Source of the DNA: Ypsolopha sequella | Lineage: Eukaryota; Arthropoda; Insecta; Lepidoptera; Ypsolophidae | DNA: 64,000 nucleotides | NCBI GenBank assembly: GCA_934047225.1 | Contig: OW203997.1 | Location: 6,558,417 to 6,622,416, forward strand | Direction: 5' to 3' | Shown here: positions 24,634 to 36,370 of the stretch, in pieces | Position numbering within the stretch: position 1 is the first letter of the stretch | Layout of the letters: every line of letters begins with the position of its first letter | Notes under the pieces: model-generated | The model's database searches: none | What the model was told of the DNA's origin: nothing | The model's input: the letters and a program-made list of their open reading frames with translations, nothing else | Translations under genes and position numbers: made by a program

Positions 24634-25857
24634 CTTAACAACAATTTAAAACGGTCATTTAGCAGATAAGCTTCGCCTCGTAAACATTGAGTCATTTGGT
24701 GAATCGGTTTTGTAAGTACTATTAAAGTCTAAAAAACATTTCCAAGACAATTACAAATGTCGGTACCCACAGATGATCTTCCACAAACAGAGCGAAGCAA
24801 TACCAATCAGACGCAACCAACCAAAACCACAATGTCAACTTGTACAGATCAACGGTACTCCATCTTCCACGGTTTTATCCAAGTTTTTACTGTACAGAGC
24901 ATCAAAAAGTAGCGGTCGGAAACACTGGGATACCGTACCGACACGCCCGATTCACTTTTAAAGCCCCAGCCATCGATACTGCTCGTGGAAAGACAACAAT
25001 AAACGAATCGAAAATCTCGGATAAGTTCGACTAAAATCGGAGAGCATACGGTTCCGTAAAACTTAAAGATAGGCGGTGGCGATGCCAGAAATAGGCTCAC
25101 TTCAAACAATCCAATTCGTTTATGCCGCATGTGGTTTTATGAAGATAATTGCAAACATAAGTTACAGATATCATAATAATAATTAGAGGTCAGTGATAAA
25201 ATTTCAAACAGGCTGATTTAGTGATCGCTGTTGATACGAAAACTGGTGATAGGCCTCGCGGAGTACTATACGTTCATAAATTACGTGAGGCGTTTTGGCG
25301 ATTTTTTGACTTCCCATCCCCCGCTCTGGTGAGATGTCGTGAGATTTGGTTTGACCTTGCTCCACCACTCCCCTAATATCACGTGAAAATTTTCAAAACT
25401 TCCCGGGGCTTTAAAACTCCTTTACATCAACTTCTTGGTTGCCTCAAGATGTTTCAATAAACAATAAAAAAATTATATGTTTAATGTTTTATAACTATAT
25501 CTATTGCTTTGGATATTCTAAATACCTATTACTGGAGTGCATTACTTACTAAAAATTTAAAACAAACTAGAAAATTTGCTTCCTAATTGATATTTTCTAG
25601 TTAATAATGCACTTTAACAATATTTATAAGTATAAACGTGAATTTTTAATTTATGAACATTTATGTATGAGGTCTATATTAGTCACTGATTTCCGAGCTT
25701 CTTTCTATTTTATTGTCCAGTGGTTACATTTTAGGCGTGGAAAATATCCTGTTGATAAAACTCCAAAAAAGCTTTAGATTTTAAATTCCATACGAACATT
25801 GGGAAAACAGTGCTCTACTGTTTACAACGACAAATTGCAGCAAATTCAGTTCGCAAA

Positions 25858-26458
25858 CAGTGTTATTGCAGTACCTGGAAGGTTTATTTTGTGCATTACA
25901 AAAAAGGATGGCATACTCTAGCAACTTTTTTTATTACCCGTCCAGCACAATTAGTCTAATGGCAAAAACCTTATTTGCTTTTCATAGAGGCGATTATATG
26001 TTGGCTCTTTGGCCTCTTGTTCTTGGACAGGTAACACTAGTGATGATCACGCAGCGAAACAACAAATTGGTGTGTTTTTAGCTAATACTGAAATATTTTG
26101 TACCGAAAAAAATATTGGATTTAGCTAACATCCCTTCATATTTCTATTGCATATTTTATAAAAAAAAAACAAATTGAGTTCTTAACCGCGTCTTTAAAAC
26201 GAACGTTTGAAAACCAAAAAAAGAGGGTGGAACACATTTTTTTTTGACAAAAGTATAAATCTTAAAATAATGTTTATACGAGTAGGTGGAATCCCTAGAT
26301 AAAAGATCGATAAATCAAATATATTTTCTTCAATATGAGGAGAGACCTAGTTTCTTCCAATGAACCCTTGAAAACCTGGTGTTGTTGATGTTCTAGCGTC
26401 AGGTGTCCCGTTAAGAGGATGTAATGCACAAAATAAACCTCCCAGGTACTGCAATAAG
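25858..26458. repeat. Distant inverted repeat pair
   Basis: attgcagtacctggaaggtt and tattttgtgcattaca at 25865-25905 reappear inverted at 26412-26455 (tgtaatgcacaaaataaacc, tcccaggtactgcaat). The roughly 500 bp between shows no frame of interest. This may be a decayed large fold-back element. Confidence 0.5.
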
Positions 26459-26484
26459 AGTACGTCGTGTCGTCGTACATAATT

Positions 26485-26720
26485 GAACGAGCGAGCGAAG
26501 TTCTTTGAGTCTACTTGAACAGTACGTATGTATGTATGTAAAAATATTTGTCCGACGATAACTCGAGTGAAACGAAATTTTGATAGCAACTTTAGTACAT
26601 TTTATATAAATAAAAAACCGACTTTTTGCTACTTTTCCACGAATCCATCCCTCTCGCACTGAGGGTCTTTTCGCATATGTAGTAACAGGGACGCTAAAAC
26701 TTTTACATATCACCTTAAGG
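26485..26720 (-). repeat. Composite of hAT-internal and TTAA-family sequence
   Basis: The left half (agttctttgagtctacttga, gtccgacgataactcgagt) matches the interior of the hAT element at 24171. The right half, on the minus strand, matches the start of the 4129 repeat and ends 'gtgatatgtaaaagttttag'. Overlapping frames of 60-100 codons here derive from the repeat. Confidence 0.55.
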
Positions 26721-27483
26721 GTTATATTTGTTGAAAGAACCCTAGAAAGCTAGAATGCTCTTTTGTATACGGTTCACCGATTTTCCGCATCGATCTAGCT
26801 AGCACCGCTTCGTTCTGGTAACGGATCCAATCAGCTGATAGACTCACACAGATACATGTATAAAAAAATCTTTCAAGTGCACTGCTTACACATTATACGG
26901 GTTCTTTCAAAGTTGATATAATCCCTTTGAAAATACGCTGTATTAAACCTCCGCAGGAATGTGATTCAGATTAATTATTCACCTTTCAACTCAACTGACG
27001 CACGTTCATGAACTAGGGGTCGCGACACGGGTTCTATTGCCATATCTGTCGCACGCGTTTAAAATTGTATATATGCTATCCTGCTGTCAGTGTTGGAACC
27101 TGACGAAAGTGTTTATTTATGAACGGGGGTCTGGCTTAGCCGTTCTAAGGCTATGCCATGGACAGAGAGATAGGCACTGGAATGTATCTATGAGAATTTC
27201 AGTCTTTCCCACGGAACCCTAGAAAAAAAGGCAATACAAAGAACTGATGCATTAGATGCGGCAAGTGCAAGATAATGAAGATACCCTACAAAGATCTGGG
27301 AATTAGGGCATTAATTGTTATTGATACGAAATCATGAAGTAAAACAACTTTTATTTGGCTGGTCATTTATCATTTCATTAGTCTAGCTGGCGTGAGAATG
27401 CGTTGCGATTTGCGACAAAAATTTATCGTGAGACATTTGGGCGTGGAGTTTCGATAAGTTGAAAAAACAAATCGCGCAATATT
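26721..27483. other. Intergenic, no gene seen
   Basis: A 61-codon frame at 27037 is not recognised. No repeats are defined. Confidence 0.3.
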
Positions 27484-27835
27484 GTTCCGTGCCCAATTCG
27501 CTTGGATTAAATTATGTTAAGGTGTGTTATTTTGAGATTTAGTTTTAATAAGCCGTATTTTCGAACTTGTGGTCTAAAAACCTCATGATGGTGAATATTT
27601 TTACGAAAAAGCTGCAACTTCCGTTTGCTTTTATGTGATAAATTTATAATAATTTGCTTCAGACTAATTTGACAGCTGGATGACAGATGAGTAGACAGAC
27701 AGTGACAGACACTTTTTTATAAGCAATCACACATCAGAATCAGTATATTGCCAAAAAATCTCAAGTGACGTCATATCGGTCAATTCTTTAAAAAATCATT
27801 AAAAAAAATAGTAATTTATATAACAAAAAATTAAA
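27484..27835 (-). repeat. Repeat family F, copy 1
   Basis: An inverted copy of the blocks at 39440-39842 and 63790-64000: gaccgatatgacgtcacttg, tgattgcttataaaaaagtg, gtctgtctactcatctgtca and aaatacggcttattaaaact. No coding capacity. Confidence 0.65.
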
Positions 27836-28010
27836 ACATTATCCCAAAATGACGTAAATACTCTGAAAAAAAAATAAAAAAATCTTTTAAAAATTAAGCC
27901 ATGGGAATTCAGGACTTTTTTGGGTGCACATATTTTTTTTTATTGTTAAAAAAGTTACAAGGTGGTGTCTTAAGTTCTACTTAAGTGAATTAAAAGTTAT
28001 TAAAGATATA

Positions 28011-28197
28011 TATCGTTACGACTTGAATCCCCGAGGGGATGTCAAAGGCGATCCCAGTGTGAACTGTGAAATGTAAGAGCTCCACATTTTCAGCGAGACT
28101 CTCGCCATGAAGGGGGCAAAGCAATATGAGTAAAGGAGATAGACCCTATTGCGTTACGCCTTACTCGTATAGCGTTGTACCCACAGATGGTTGTACC
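28011..28197 (-). repeat. SINE-type repeat, split by a hAT element
   Basis: Carries the cgttacgacttgaatccccg end and the gtgtgaactgtgaaatg module of the 57284 SINE. The sequence resumes after the hAT element at 29511 with cagtcgagagtcttgccgag and gaatgtggagc, an inverted counterpart of gctccacattttcagcgaga at 28079. Confidence 0.55.
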
Positions 28198-29510
28198 TAG
28201 GGAATGCAATCCCGGTATACCGGGATCCTGAAATACCAGGATCCCGCATACATTTTGTGTGACTAATCTCGGTCGCAAATATTGCGGGATTCCGCTGGAC
28301 TGGCGGGATTACAGAGGAGCGTGGATCATACGTGTTACTGGACTGACTAGCTACTCTAGCTAGCGCCTAGCAACGCGCTAATGTTCGCGGCAGCAACGAA
28401 GGGCGCGGGGGAGAGAATTCCCCTCCCGCGCCCCTTGTTTATTACTTAAAGGAAACGGTCAAAATCGGCCTTAACCGCGTACATGAAATAAATTTATACT
28501 ATAATTTTTGTTAGATTTTTTCGTAGCTAGTTTCACTTTTATAATAACACGGACACATATATTAAAATAAATAAGTACTTAATGTCGCAGCCGGTCATGA
28601 GAGCGAACACCGAACGTAACGAAAGCGCGCGCCATCTACCAAGTAGTCCAGAAACTACGCTTCCAGCGTGCGTGATAAGAGTCATGCGTGACGCAATCGG
28701 CAGTCCCAGCTTTTTATTTCACGATTCATGCTTTTCTTCTGGATTTTGATAGAGATTACATTACAACTGACATTCGAGCATACTCTTTTAAATATATCAG
28801 AATTATCGCGAAACATTGTTACAACTATGAACGTTTCAAACGCGCTTAAGTTTATTTTCGCAATGCCATATGAAAATAACCTCAAAATAAAAACGCTTTA
28901 TCATGAAAAGTTATTAAAAGATGGTGTCCGTTATAAATGGATAGTCTATAAGTGTTATTTTGAATTTGTTCTTTATCATTGACCACAATATATTTGTGTA
29001 CACTCTTAAGGCATTTTGCTTATGGAGAACTGGCCGTCTCCTTTTGCCAGTTACAACTTGTAATTTCATAATTGATATGACGCAACGCATTTATTCATTG
29101 TATATTGATTGTTTTAGATGAGTTTTTTTGTTTGAAAGGTGATTAATCGAGAGTGTTCTTAGCCATGTTTTATCAAAATCGGTTGAGCCGTTTGAAAATT
29201 ATCAGCATTTTTATGGGTTACGTCGGGGGGTTTTTTGCTACAAAGAGTATTATTTGTGTCATATCTTATTTTATTTAAATTTATTGTTTAAAAGTATTAA
29301 TAAACCATTTAAAATGTATCAAAAAGCTTGTTTAATTTGGATTAAAATCAAAACCATGAAAACGAGGACTATTAGGTCTTTATTACGATAAATTTCAGAG
29401 GTCTAAGTCCACCCTGCTGGATCCCGCAAATACCTGGATCCAGCGGGACTAAGATGATTCAGTCCTGCAAATACCTGGATTGAAATCGTCTTGCGGGATT
29501 GCATTCCCTA
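28198..29510. mobile_element. hAT-like element, 1313 bp, perfect 8-bp duplication
   Basis: TIRs tagggaatgcaatcccg and cgggattgcattcccta are flanked on both sides by the identical octamer gttgtacc (28190-28197 and 29511-29518). Inside each end are palindromic ccgggatcctg / ggatcccg motifs, likely transposase-binding subterminal repeats. A GC-rich patch (28365-28435) and an 84-codon frame (28728-28982) lie inside. No transposase domain is seen, so it is non-autonomous. Confidence 0.9.
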
Positions 29511-29864
29511 GTTGTACCCTTCAGTCGAGAGTCTTGCCGAGAATGTGGAGCGGGCTTAGTAACCACAGTCCAAAGTCGGCGATTATTATTAAAAAGTTAT
29601 TCCATTTTCAAAAATTAAAAGTACATTCAAAAGATTGCTAAAAGATTTTTGATAATGATACCTGTTAGAGTTTAGTTACCAAATTAATTGTATAGTTATA
29701 CAGGATGTGTAAATGACGTGCTCATAAAATTAAACCATAAAAAAATCATGGTATATGTATTTACGTAAACATTACAGGAAAAATAAAACGGTTGAAAATT
29801 CACGAAAAAAAATTACAAAATTAAATTTATCATCCACAATACGGAACCCTAGGTACTACGTGAG

Positions 29865-30735
29865 TTCTTTATTCTTTATTGTACACACATGGAATTATAC
29901 ACATAAACAAAATTACAGTAAAAAGATGCACATTGGCTAGCTTATCTCTAAACAGAGATTTCTGACAGCAAAACCATCACAATAGGAAAAAGTAACATAA
30001 ACGGAGTAATCATACACGTCTACACAGAGAAGAAGAATATACAAAGAACTATACAAGTTTAATAACAAAATAAAAATTTATATCAATACTTACTATAAAT
30101 ACAATATATAAAATATTATAAATATACATAGTGTGTAATAAACTACATAAATATATATAATATCTATCTATTCAGATTGTGAGAGGTAGTGTTCTAGTTA
30201 GACAGTCGCGAATACTATGCGGAAGAGCATTCCATAGTCGGACTGAATGGACACTGAATGAGTTTCCATAAGTACAGGTGTTATGTGTAGGGGTTTTAAG
30301 GAGGGAGATAGTCCTGGAACGTAAGGGTATATCCCTGGAGATTAAAAACTCAAAATGTTCACGAAGGTAAGCGGGAGAAAGTGGATTCTTAATTATATTA
30401 AAGAGATGGGACCAAATGTGAACATTGCGGCGAAGACGGATTGGTAACCATTTTAATTCTTTGCGAAAATGAGAGACGTGATCATATTTACGAAGACCAA
30501 TTGCTAAGTTCTGAAGTCGTTCAAGTTTATCTAACAACTCCTCGTTAGCATCAATGAGACAGACATCACCATAGTCAATGATGGAAAGAAGAAGCGTCTG
30601 AGCAAGCATGATTTTGGTTTTAAAGGGCAGAAAGTTCTGGAGTTGCTTTAGGGAGTGAAATGCGCCATAAACTCTTCTGCTGGTTTCATTTACATGGGTG
30701 ACCCAGGATAGGTTGCTGTCGAACATAACACCTAA
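29865..30735 (-). mobile_element. 5'-truncated LINE, CR1/jockey-like
   Basis: The minus-strand element consists of an RT C-terminal coding part (30172-30735), an AT-rich 3' untranslated part and a terminal gtacaataaagaataaagaa. A 'gtgag' pentamer flanks it on both sides (29860-29864, 30736-30740). The flanks rejoin into a common repeat (acggaaccct ... tctgactcgcacttgtccgg), so the insertion is nested in that repeat. Confidence 0.75.
30172..30735 (-). pseudogene. Reverse transcriptase C-terminal fragment
   Basis: A 184-codon frame from an internal ATG at 30726. Three further codons upstream read LGV, so the text begins LGVMFDSNLSWVTHV, the usual motif just after the RT palm of CR1, jockey and related LINEs. 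It continues with the thumb-like region (LLLSIIDYGDV, LERLQNLAIGLRK) and the C-terminal VRLWNALPHSIRD. The catalytic palm (the aspartate box) is absent through 5' truncation, so it cannot encode an active enzyme. The start is not a true start codon. The frame is otherwise undamaged, suggesting a fairly young insertion. Confidence 0.8.
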
Positions 30736-30889
30736 GTGAGTCTGACTCGCACTTGTCCGGTTTTTTATTTTATTAGGTTAACTTTGTCGTATTCCTCACA
30801 AATAGTTTCCATTTTCACATTATTGAAAACATTTATGACTTTGCAGTGTTTAAATAATTCGTTGTCTTTATATGTACTTGCGCCTTATA

Positions 30890-31510
30890 GCCAAAGGCAC
30901 AATAACATATTTAGGGGTACGGCAGTGCCCCCGCCAAGACGAGCCATCATTCTAACGTCGACTTATTTTACACGCATTTCGTCGCTTAACCCTTTTTCCA
31001 CGCGTTACTATCCTACTTCAACATCATAAAGCCTTCATATCATGTCTACATAGTACTTTAGAACCTTTTGGTTCTAGTAATGGCCCATAAGACATGGAAT
31101 TAGAGACAGTAAGGTGACACGTTATATAATTAAATATGCATTTAATTTGACCTTTTTGTGAGGCTTGAGCATCGCGTGCGCCGACCGTTATCTGCCGCTA
31201 TATCTTGTGAGAAAGACTGATGCGCCTGCGCAAGACAACTTTTGAGGGTTCCGTGGAAAGCCGGATATCTATTTTATACTTACGAAGGCGTTGCATATCC
31301 TACGTTATGAAAGGCTTGAAAAAAAAGAGTAAATTAAGAGAGGAACAAACAGAAGCTCTTAAATTGTCAAATTAATTATCAGGTAGTTTATCATTAGATT
31401 AAAAATTTAGTCTATTGTATTGTAAGTGCAAAGACTTTAATTTAAAAAAGAACGTTTATATCTGGGGACACGGCAGTGCCTCCGCCAAGACAAGCCAAAG
31501 GAAGTAGGCC
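30890..31510. repeat. Dispersed repeat pieces with CCGCCAAGACGAGCC
   Basis: ggcagtgcccccgccaagac at about 30920 and ggcagtgcctccgccaagac at about 31474 are two copies of a repeat block that looks familiar from lepidopteran genomes. The DNA between them is unremarkable. Confidence 0.45.
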
Positions 31511-31737
31511 TACCTATGTACCTTTTTTAGAAGTATTTCATCGTATTTTTGAACCCTCATAGCGTCAGCCTGGATAACACTAGAGAGCCCAAATTTTCAG
31601 GTTAATATGTATAAAGCGTACCTATAAAACACTCTCAGTTTCATTTGTTTAGCTATTATATTTTGGTTTTTATTAACACCTAATGATTTCGTCACTCACT
31701 GGCTCACTCAAAATCATCAAAACCTCTACGGTACTTC

Positions 31738-31985
31738 CTGAAGTCCTAGAAAGCTAAAATTTGGTATGCAGACTAAGATTTGCACACAAACAACAAAAAA
31801 AAAACGTAGTTTTATCTCCCAACCCATAATGAAAGAGAGTCCAGTTCTGTATTGTAGGTATACTATAACAACTTCTATTCCAAACTTCCAAAAGTCCTAT
31901 AGAGCTGAAATTTGGTATGCAGGCTAGGATTTTCACACAAACAAAGAAAACATGAAAAAAATTGCTTTCTCCCTCCAACGCCCTA
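31738..31985 (+). repeat. Diverged tandem duplication, ~145-bp unit
   Basis: agtcctagaaagctaaaatt, tggtatgcagactaagattt and gcacacaaacaa recur as agtcctatagagctgaaatt, tggtatgcaggctaggattt and tcacacaaacaa. The shadow frames over it (74 codons, minus) read FFHVFFVCVKILACIPNFSS and, later, a near copy, as expected from duplicated DNA. Confidence 0.7.
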
Positions 31986-32483
31986 TTGAGGAGACCATCT
32001 CCGGAGTCAGTGCTTATAATGTGGTTTTGTCAAAAACATTGCGACCAAGGACGGAACCCGACCCGAAGTTCGTAAACTTCAACGTATTTTTTTTTTCATA
32101 TACGTTCATTATATTGTATAGGTGTCAGTTTGTTGTGTAATTTATTACGATTCTTGTGTCAGTTACAATAATACACTCGGAGGGTTAAACGTTTTTTTAC
32201 TGACAGCCATATTAGCCATTATTCTTTTAGTTCTCTTGTGTTTGTTACCGTTTACCGTAAAGTTATAAACTATAATGTAGTGTGGGATCTAGTCAATTAT
32301 TCACTCTATCTCTTTGTTGAAACAGAAGCTTTGTTAAGGAAATATCAGTTTAAAGTCATGAAGGAGACATGGTTATTGACAATAAACAAGTTTACTAAAA
32401 TATTGACAAATAAATCATAAAATTTACAGTGAGTTGACATAATAAACTTTAAATAACCCCATAAACTCATTTTGTTATTTGTA

Positions 32484-32680
32484 TACAAGGTGACTTTTTG
32501 ATCATCGTCCAAATTCATACTGTAGACTTGGTAAGTGATCAGCATCATGAATCGATAACAGTTTTTGTGAAATTCTCACAATGAAATTTTGACTCCCCAT
32601 AGTGATTCACTCAGGACTGGGAGTGAATTAAGTGGGAGTGTAAAAGAATATTACGAATCTTATCATGAAAATGGATGGCA
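32484..32680. mobile_element. Partial copy of the 57014 fold-back MITE
   Basis: acaaggtgactttttgatca, cgtccaaattcatactg and ggtaagtgatcagcatcatg match the left arm at 57014. The right arm is largely lost (attacgaatcttatcatg). Confidence 0.65.
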
Positions 32681-32965
32681 TTTGGGACGAGCTGTTTTTG
32701 AAAATTTAATTTTGGTTTTCAAACTGGCAATAAAAACAAATTTTAATACGTAGATGTACAACATTAAAATTAACTTTCAAACAAAAGACAAATATTCGAA
32801 ATAGCTATTGAATTACAGGAATTGTGAATTCATGAATCTGTAAGAATATTTCGGCAATTTCATTTAATTTCAATTTCAATTTCATACCTATATTATTTAA
32901 AATTACATAATAAAATATATGTATGAAACAGTACATACATATAACATCGATAGCCTGCTAACCTA

Positions 32966-35900
32966 TGATGATGATTTAGAGGTGGGACGCCTGCTGGGCA
33001 CAGGCGGATGGTCGGCTCTCCAGTTGGAGCTATTCCATCCAGTTCCCATTGCTTGGAGCTTTGGTATCCTATTGTCCCAGTTGCATTCCCTCCTCAAATC
33101 TTCCACTTCTCTTAATATATCTTAATATGTCTGAGTACCCAAGGTACTTGAGGTCTTCTTCTTTAATGTGATCATTACCAAATACTTCCCATCTTAGGCT
33201 AGAATATATAAAGCATTCACCTAAGTAGTGCTTACTCGTTTCCTCCTCGCCGCAGTGCGGGCAAGAGGAGTCCTCCTGTACCTTCATTATTGACAGATGT
33301 CTGTTCAGCCTACAGTGGCCAGTTAGAATACCCACCAACGTACCTAGATTGATTCTACTTAGATTAAGAGTGTACCTTACTTTTTTGTAGACGATAGTCG
33401 AGAGAAACATTTTCGACTGTCGACAGCCCTCAATGTTCCTCCATTCATCTGCTGATTCTGCTGAAGCCAGACGGCTTATTACCTTATTAGTGACGTTTGC
33501 CGGAATAGGGAGCCTAGGTTCAGGTCCAATGAACCTATCCTCTGCACCTTCTCTAGCTAATTCATCTGCTTTTTCATTACCTTCAACTCCTTGATGTCCT
33601 GGGACCCAGGCTACTATTGTTTCAGTTTTTTCACCTAGCTTATTGAGTGTATTTTTACACTCTCTTACTAGAGCCGATTTATTTACTGGATTTTTAAGCG
33701 CAAGAAGTGCTGCTTGGCTGTCCGAGTAAATAATGACTGTTTTCTCGTTTATGTCCGACCTTGAGAGTACCATACTGGCGCATTCCATGATGGCAAATGT
33801 TTCTGCCTGAAATACGGTAGCCAAGGTACCTAGTGAGTAGGATACGCTTCCTTCTTCTTCATCTTTATCAGATATAAAGACACCAGCTCCTGCTAGTCCT
33901 GTACTACCTTTCCTTGAGCCGTCCGTATAGCAATTAATGCTCGGTCGGTCTGTCGGTAATTCCCAGTCTTCTCTGGCTCCTATATGTATGCGATATTTTT
34001 TATCGAATAATATTTCTTTCTTTATCAGGTCGTTATTGGCAAGGAGCATTTCGAAATTACAGCCTGATTTATCTGCTATGGAGGCATGCCCTTTATCCAT
34101 AAAGTTGCCCTTCCACTCTTTGTTTATTTTCATTCTGTACCATTGCTCGGTAGCTCTCTTTTTGACCTCAATGTGCAAGGGATTTAGGCCTATTATCACT
34201 TCCAGAGCCCTGGTTGGAGTTGTTCTCAGGGCTCCAGTGACCATGAGGCATGCCAATCTTTGCACCTTGTCTAGCTCTTTTCTTGTGGATTGTATGTCTG
34301 TTCTTGGCCACCATACAATTGCTCCATAAAGCACTCGTGGTAGAATGATGGCCTTGTATATCCAGTGCATTATGCTAGGCGTCAGACCCCATTTACTACC
34401 CACTGCCCTTCTACATTGGAAAAGTGTTCTTATGACTTTACTACATTGTGATCTAACGTGAGTGTCAAATTTCAGTTTGTGGTCGAAAATCACTCCAAGG
34501 TACTTTATTTCTTTAACTTCTTCTAGAACTGTGCCCTTCAATTTGATAGGTTGTAGTTCCTTAGGCTTCCTCTTGTTTGTGAAGAGAACTAGTTTAGTTT
34601 TACTGGGATTTAGATCAAGTCCTTTATCTTCACACCAGTCCAACACTTTTCTTATTGCGGTGATCATCCGAGATCTCACCGTGCTTAAGTCTTTTCCTAC
34701 TATCATAATAATTCCATCATCCGAGTACACTTGTAAATAAATGTACATTCTATTAATGACTGTTATTATTGAATCTATCAGGAGGCACCACATTAGAGGG
34801 GATAGACACCCTCCTTGCGGAAACCCTCTTCCTGCTTTTATAGTATAGGTTTCTCCTGCTAGATGTGCAGTTATGACTCTGTTTTCTAGCATTTTAATTA
34901 CCCATCTGACTATTGCTTCGTCAATGCCCTCCCTTTTGAGCGATGCTTCTATTGCTCCAAATGTTGCCCTGTCAAATGCTCCTTCTACATCGAAGAAACA
35001 CGCGAGGGCATATTCTTTGTTTTCAATAGCACGCTCAATCTTAATAGTGATACTGTGAAGTGCAGTCTCCGTGGACTTCCCCGCCATATATGCATGTTGA
35101 TTAGCATGTAACGGAGATCCACTTTCTTTTATTTTGTTCCTAATGTTCTTATCTATTATTTTCTCTAGTGTTTTTAATACAAATGAGGATAAACTTATGC
35201 TCCTGTATGCCTTGGCTTTTTGATATGTCTTTTTCCCAGGTTTTGGCAAGAAGACTGCTTCAACTTTCCTCCAGTTTCGAGGTATATGTCCTAGCCTAAT
35301 GCTGCTTTGGTACAGTTCAATCAGACTTTTACCTATGAATCTGCATGCATGTTGCAGTAGAGCCGGAAGTATACCATCCGGCCCTGCAGACTTGTAAGGA
35401 GCGAAAGATTTGATTGCCCATTCTACTTCTTCTAGTTTAATAACGTCCGAGCAGTTCATCCATGCCATGTTCGTTATTTGTTCATTTTCTTCTTCAATGG
35501 TTTCTTTACACCCCGGAAAGTGGGTCTTGAGCATAGTTTCCAAGACTTTACGAGGTTCAGTTACCACTTGCTCTCCTACTTTTATACTTCCAAGTTGGCA
35601 CATCTTGTCACTAGCGAGCAGTTTCACAAGACGTGCTGCTTCAGAGTAATTGTTTATTTCTTTACAGTATTGTCTCCAGCTTTTTCTACTTTCGTTTGTA
35701 CACGTCTTACTATATTCATTTCGTAACTTTCTGTATTCAACCCAGCTATGATCGTCATCCTTTTTCAAGGCTGTTCTCATAGCTTTGCGAGTCTTTTTCC
35801 TCATTTTTTTTAATTCTTTATTCCACCAGATTTGACCTTTGCTTTCTGGTAGGTCCTTCAATGGACAGGATTTGTGGTAGGCCTGTATTAGTACCTTTTC

Positions 35901-36328
35901 CAGCTCCATGGCTCCTTGTTCTAGTTCTTCTACAGATGTGTAGGAAGACATACTGGGATTCCACTTGCTTATCTCTTCTTCAAATTTAATCCAGTCAGTC
36001 TTCCTAGGATTTCTTATTTTGACTATTTCTGTCTGACAGTTAAGTTGAAAAGTGATCCGTCTGTGATCCGACATTGTGTCTTCTGAGGCCACCTTCCAAC
36101 CACTAACTAGCTTTCTTATTGAACCTGACGTCAGTGTTATGTCAAGTACTTCTTTCCGAGATCTAGTGATAAATGTCGGTTCATTACCGACGTTCAATAT
36201 TGATAGATCCTTTTCCACAATAAAATCTAGTAGTACTTCTCCCTTTTCATTGGTGTTCGTGCTGCCCCACACCTCATTGTGTGAGTTAACACACACACGA
36301 TACACCTTAACATATACACATAATGCAC
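32966..36328 (-). mobile_element. 5'-truncated LINE (I/LOA/R1-like) with 13-bp TSD
   Basis: The 3363-bp insertion is bounded by the identical 13-mer gcctgctaaccta at 32953-32965 and 36329-36341. On the minus strand the 3' end is an (ATC)n tract (ATCATCATCAT) directly at the duplication. The 5' end falls inside the endonuclease domain. Truncation at the 5' end, a simple-repeat 3' tail and a long target duplication are the hallmarks of target-primed reverse transcription. Confidence 0.92.
33069..36328 (-). CDS. LINE ORF2: endonuclease end, RT, RNase H, zinc finger
   Basis: One uninterrupted frame of about 1080 codons. The listed first codon (36305) is a GTG; the frame stays open to the element's 5' edge, so there is no natural start. 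Counting from 36305: the C-terminal part of an APE-like endonuclease (NSHNEVWGS at 8-16, DITLTS at 55-60, SDHRR with catalytic His81); RT with FFDVEGAFD (D439, D445), FPQGGCLSPL (495-504) and YSDD (527-530, in place of the common FADD); the LGV motif at 603; RNase H with D795, E835, D862 and D914 all present; and a terminal C-X2-C-X7-H-X4-C finger (C1015, C1018, H1026, C1031). RNase H with PQGG.LSP points to the I/LOA/R1 group; the clade is not certain. The enzyme would copy element RNA at nicked target DNA, but this copy lacks most of the endonuclease and all of any ORF1, so it cannot move by itself. The absence of stops or frameshifts suggests recent insertion. Confidence 0.92.
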
Positions 36329-36370
36329 GCCTGCTAACCTAGAGGTCGTAGTTCGATTTTGGTCGCGTTC
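36329..36370 (+). repeat. tRNA-like target remnant
   Basis: Joined with the left flank ending at 32965, the target reads like the 3' half of a tRNA-derived SINE: gcctgctaacctagaggtcg then tagttcgattttgg, where gttcgatttt resembles a B box. No A box is convincing, so it is not a working tRNA gene. Confidence 0.4.

Noticed and set aside
33937..34740. Plus-strand frames opposite the LINE ORF
   Set aside because: Antisense shadows of the strongly supported minus-strand RT/RNase H frame.
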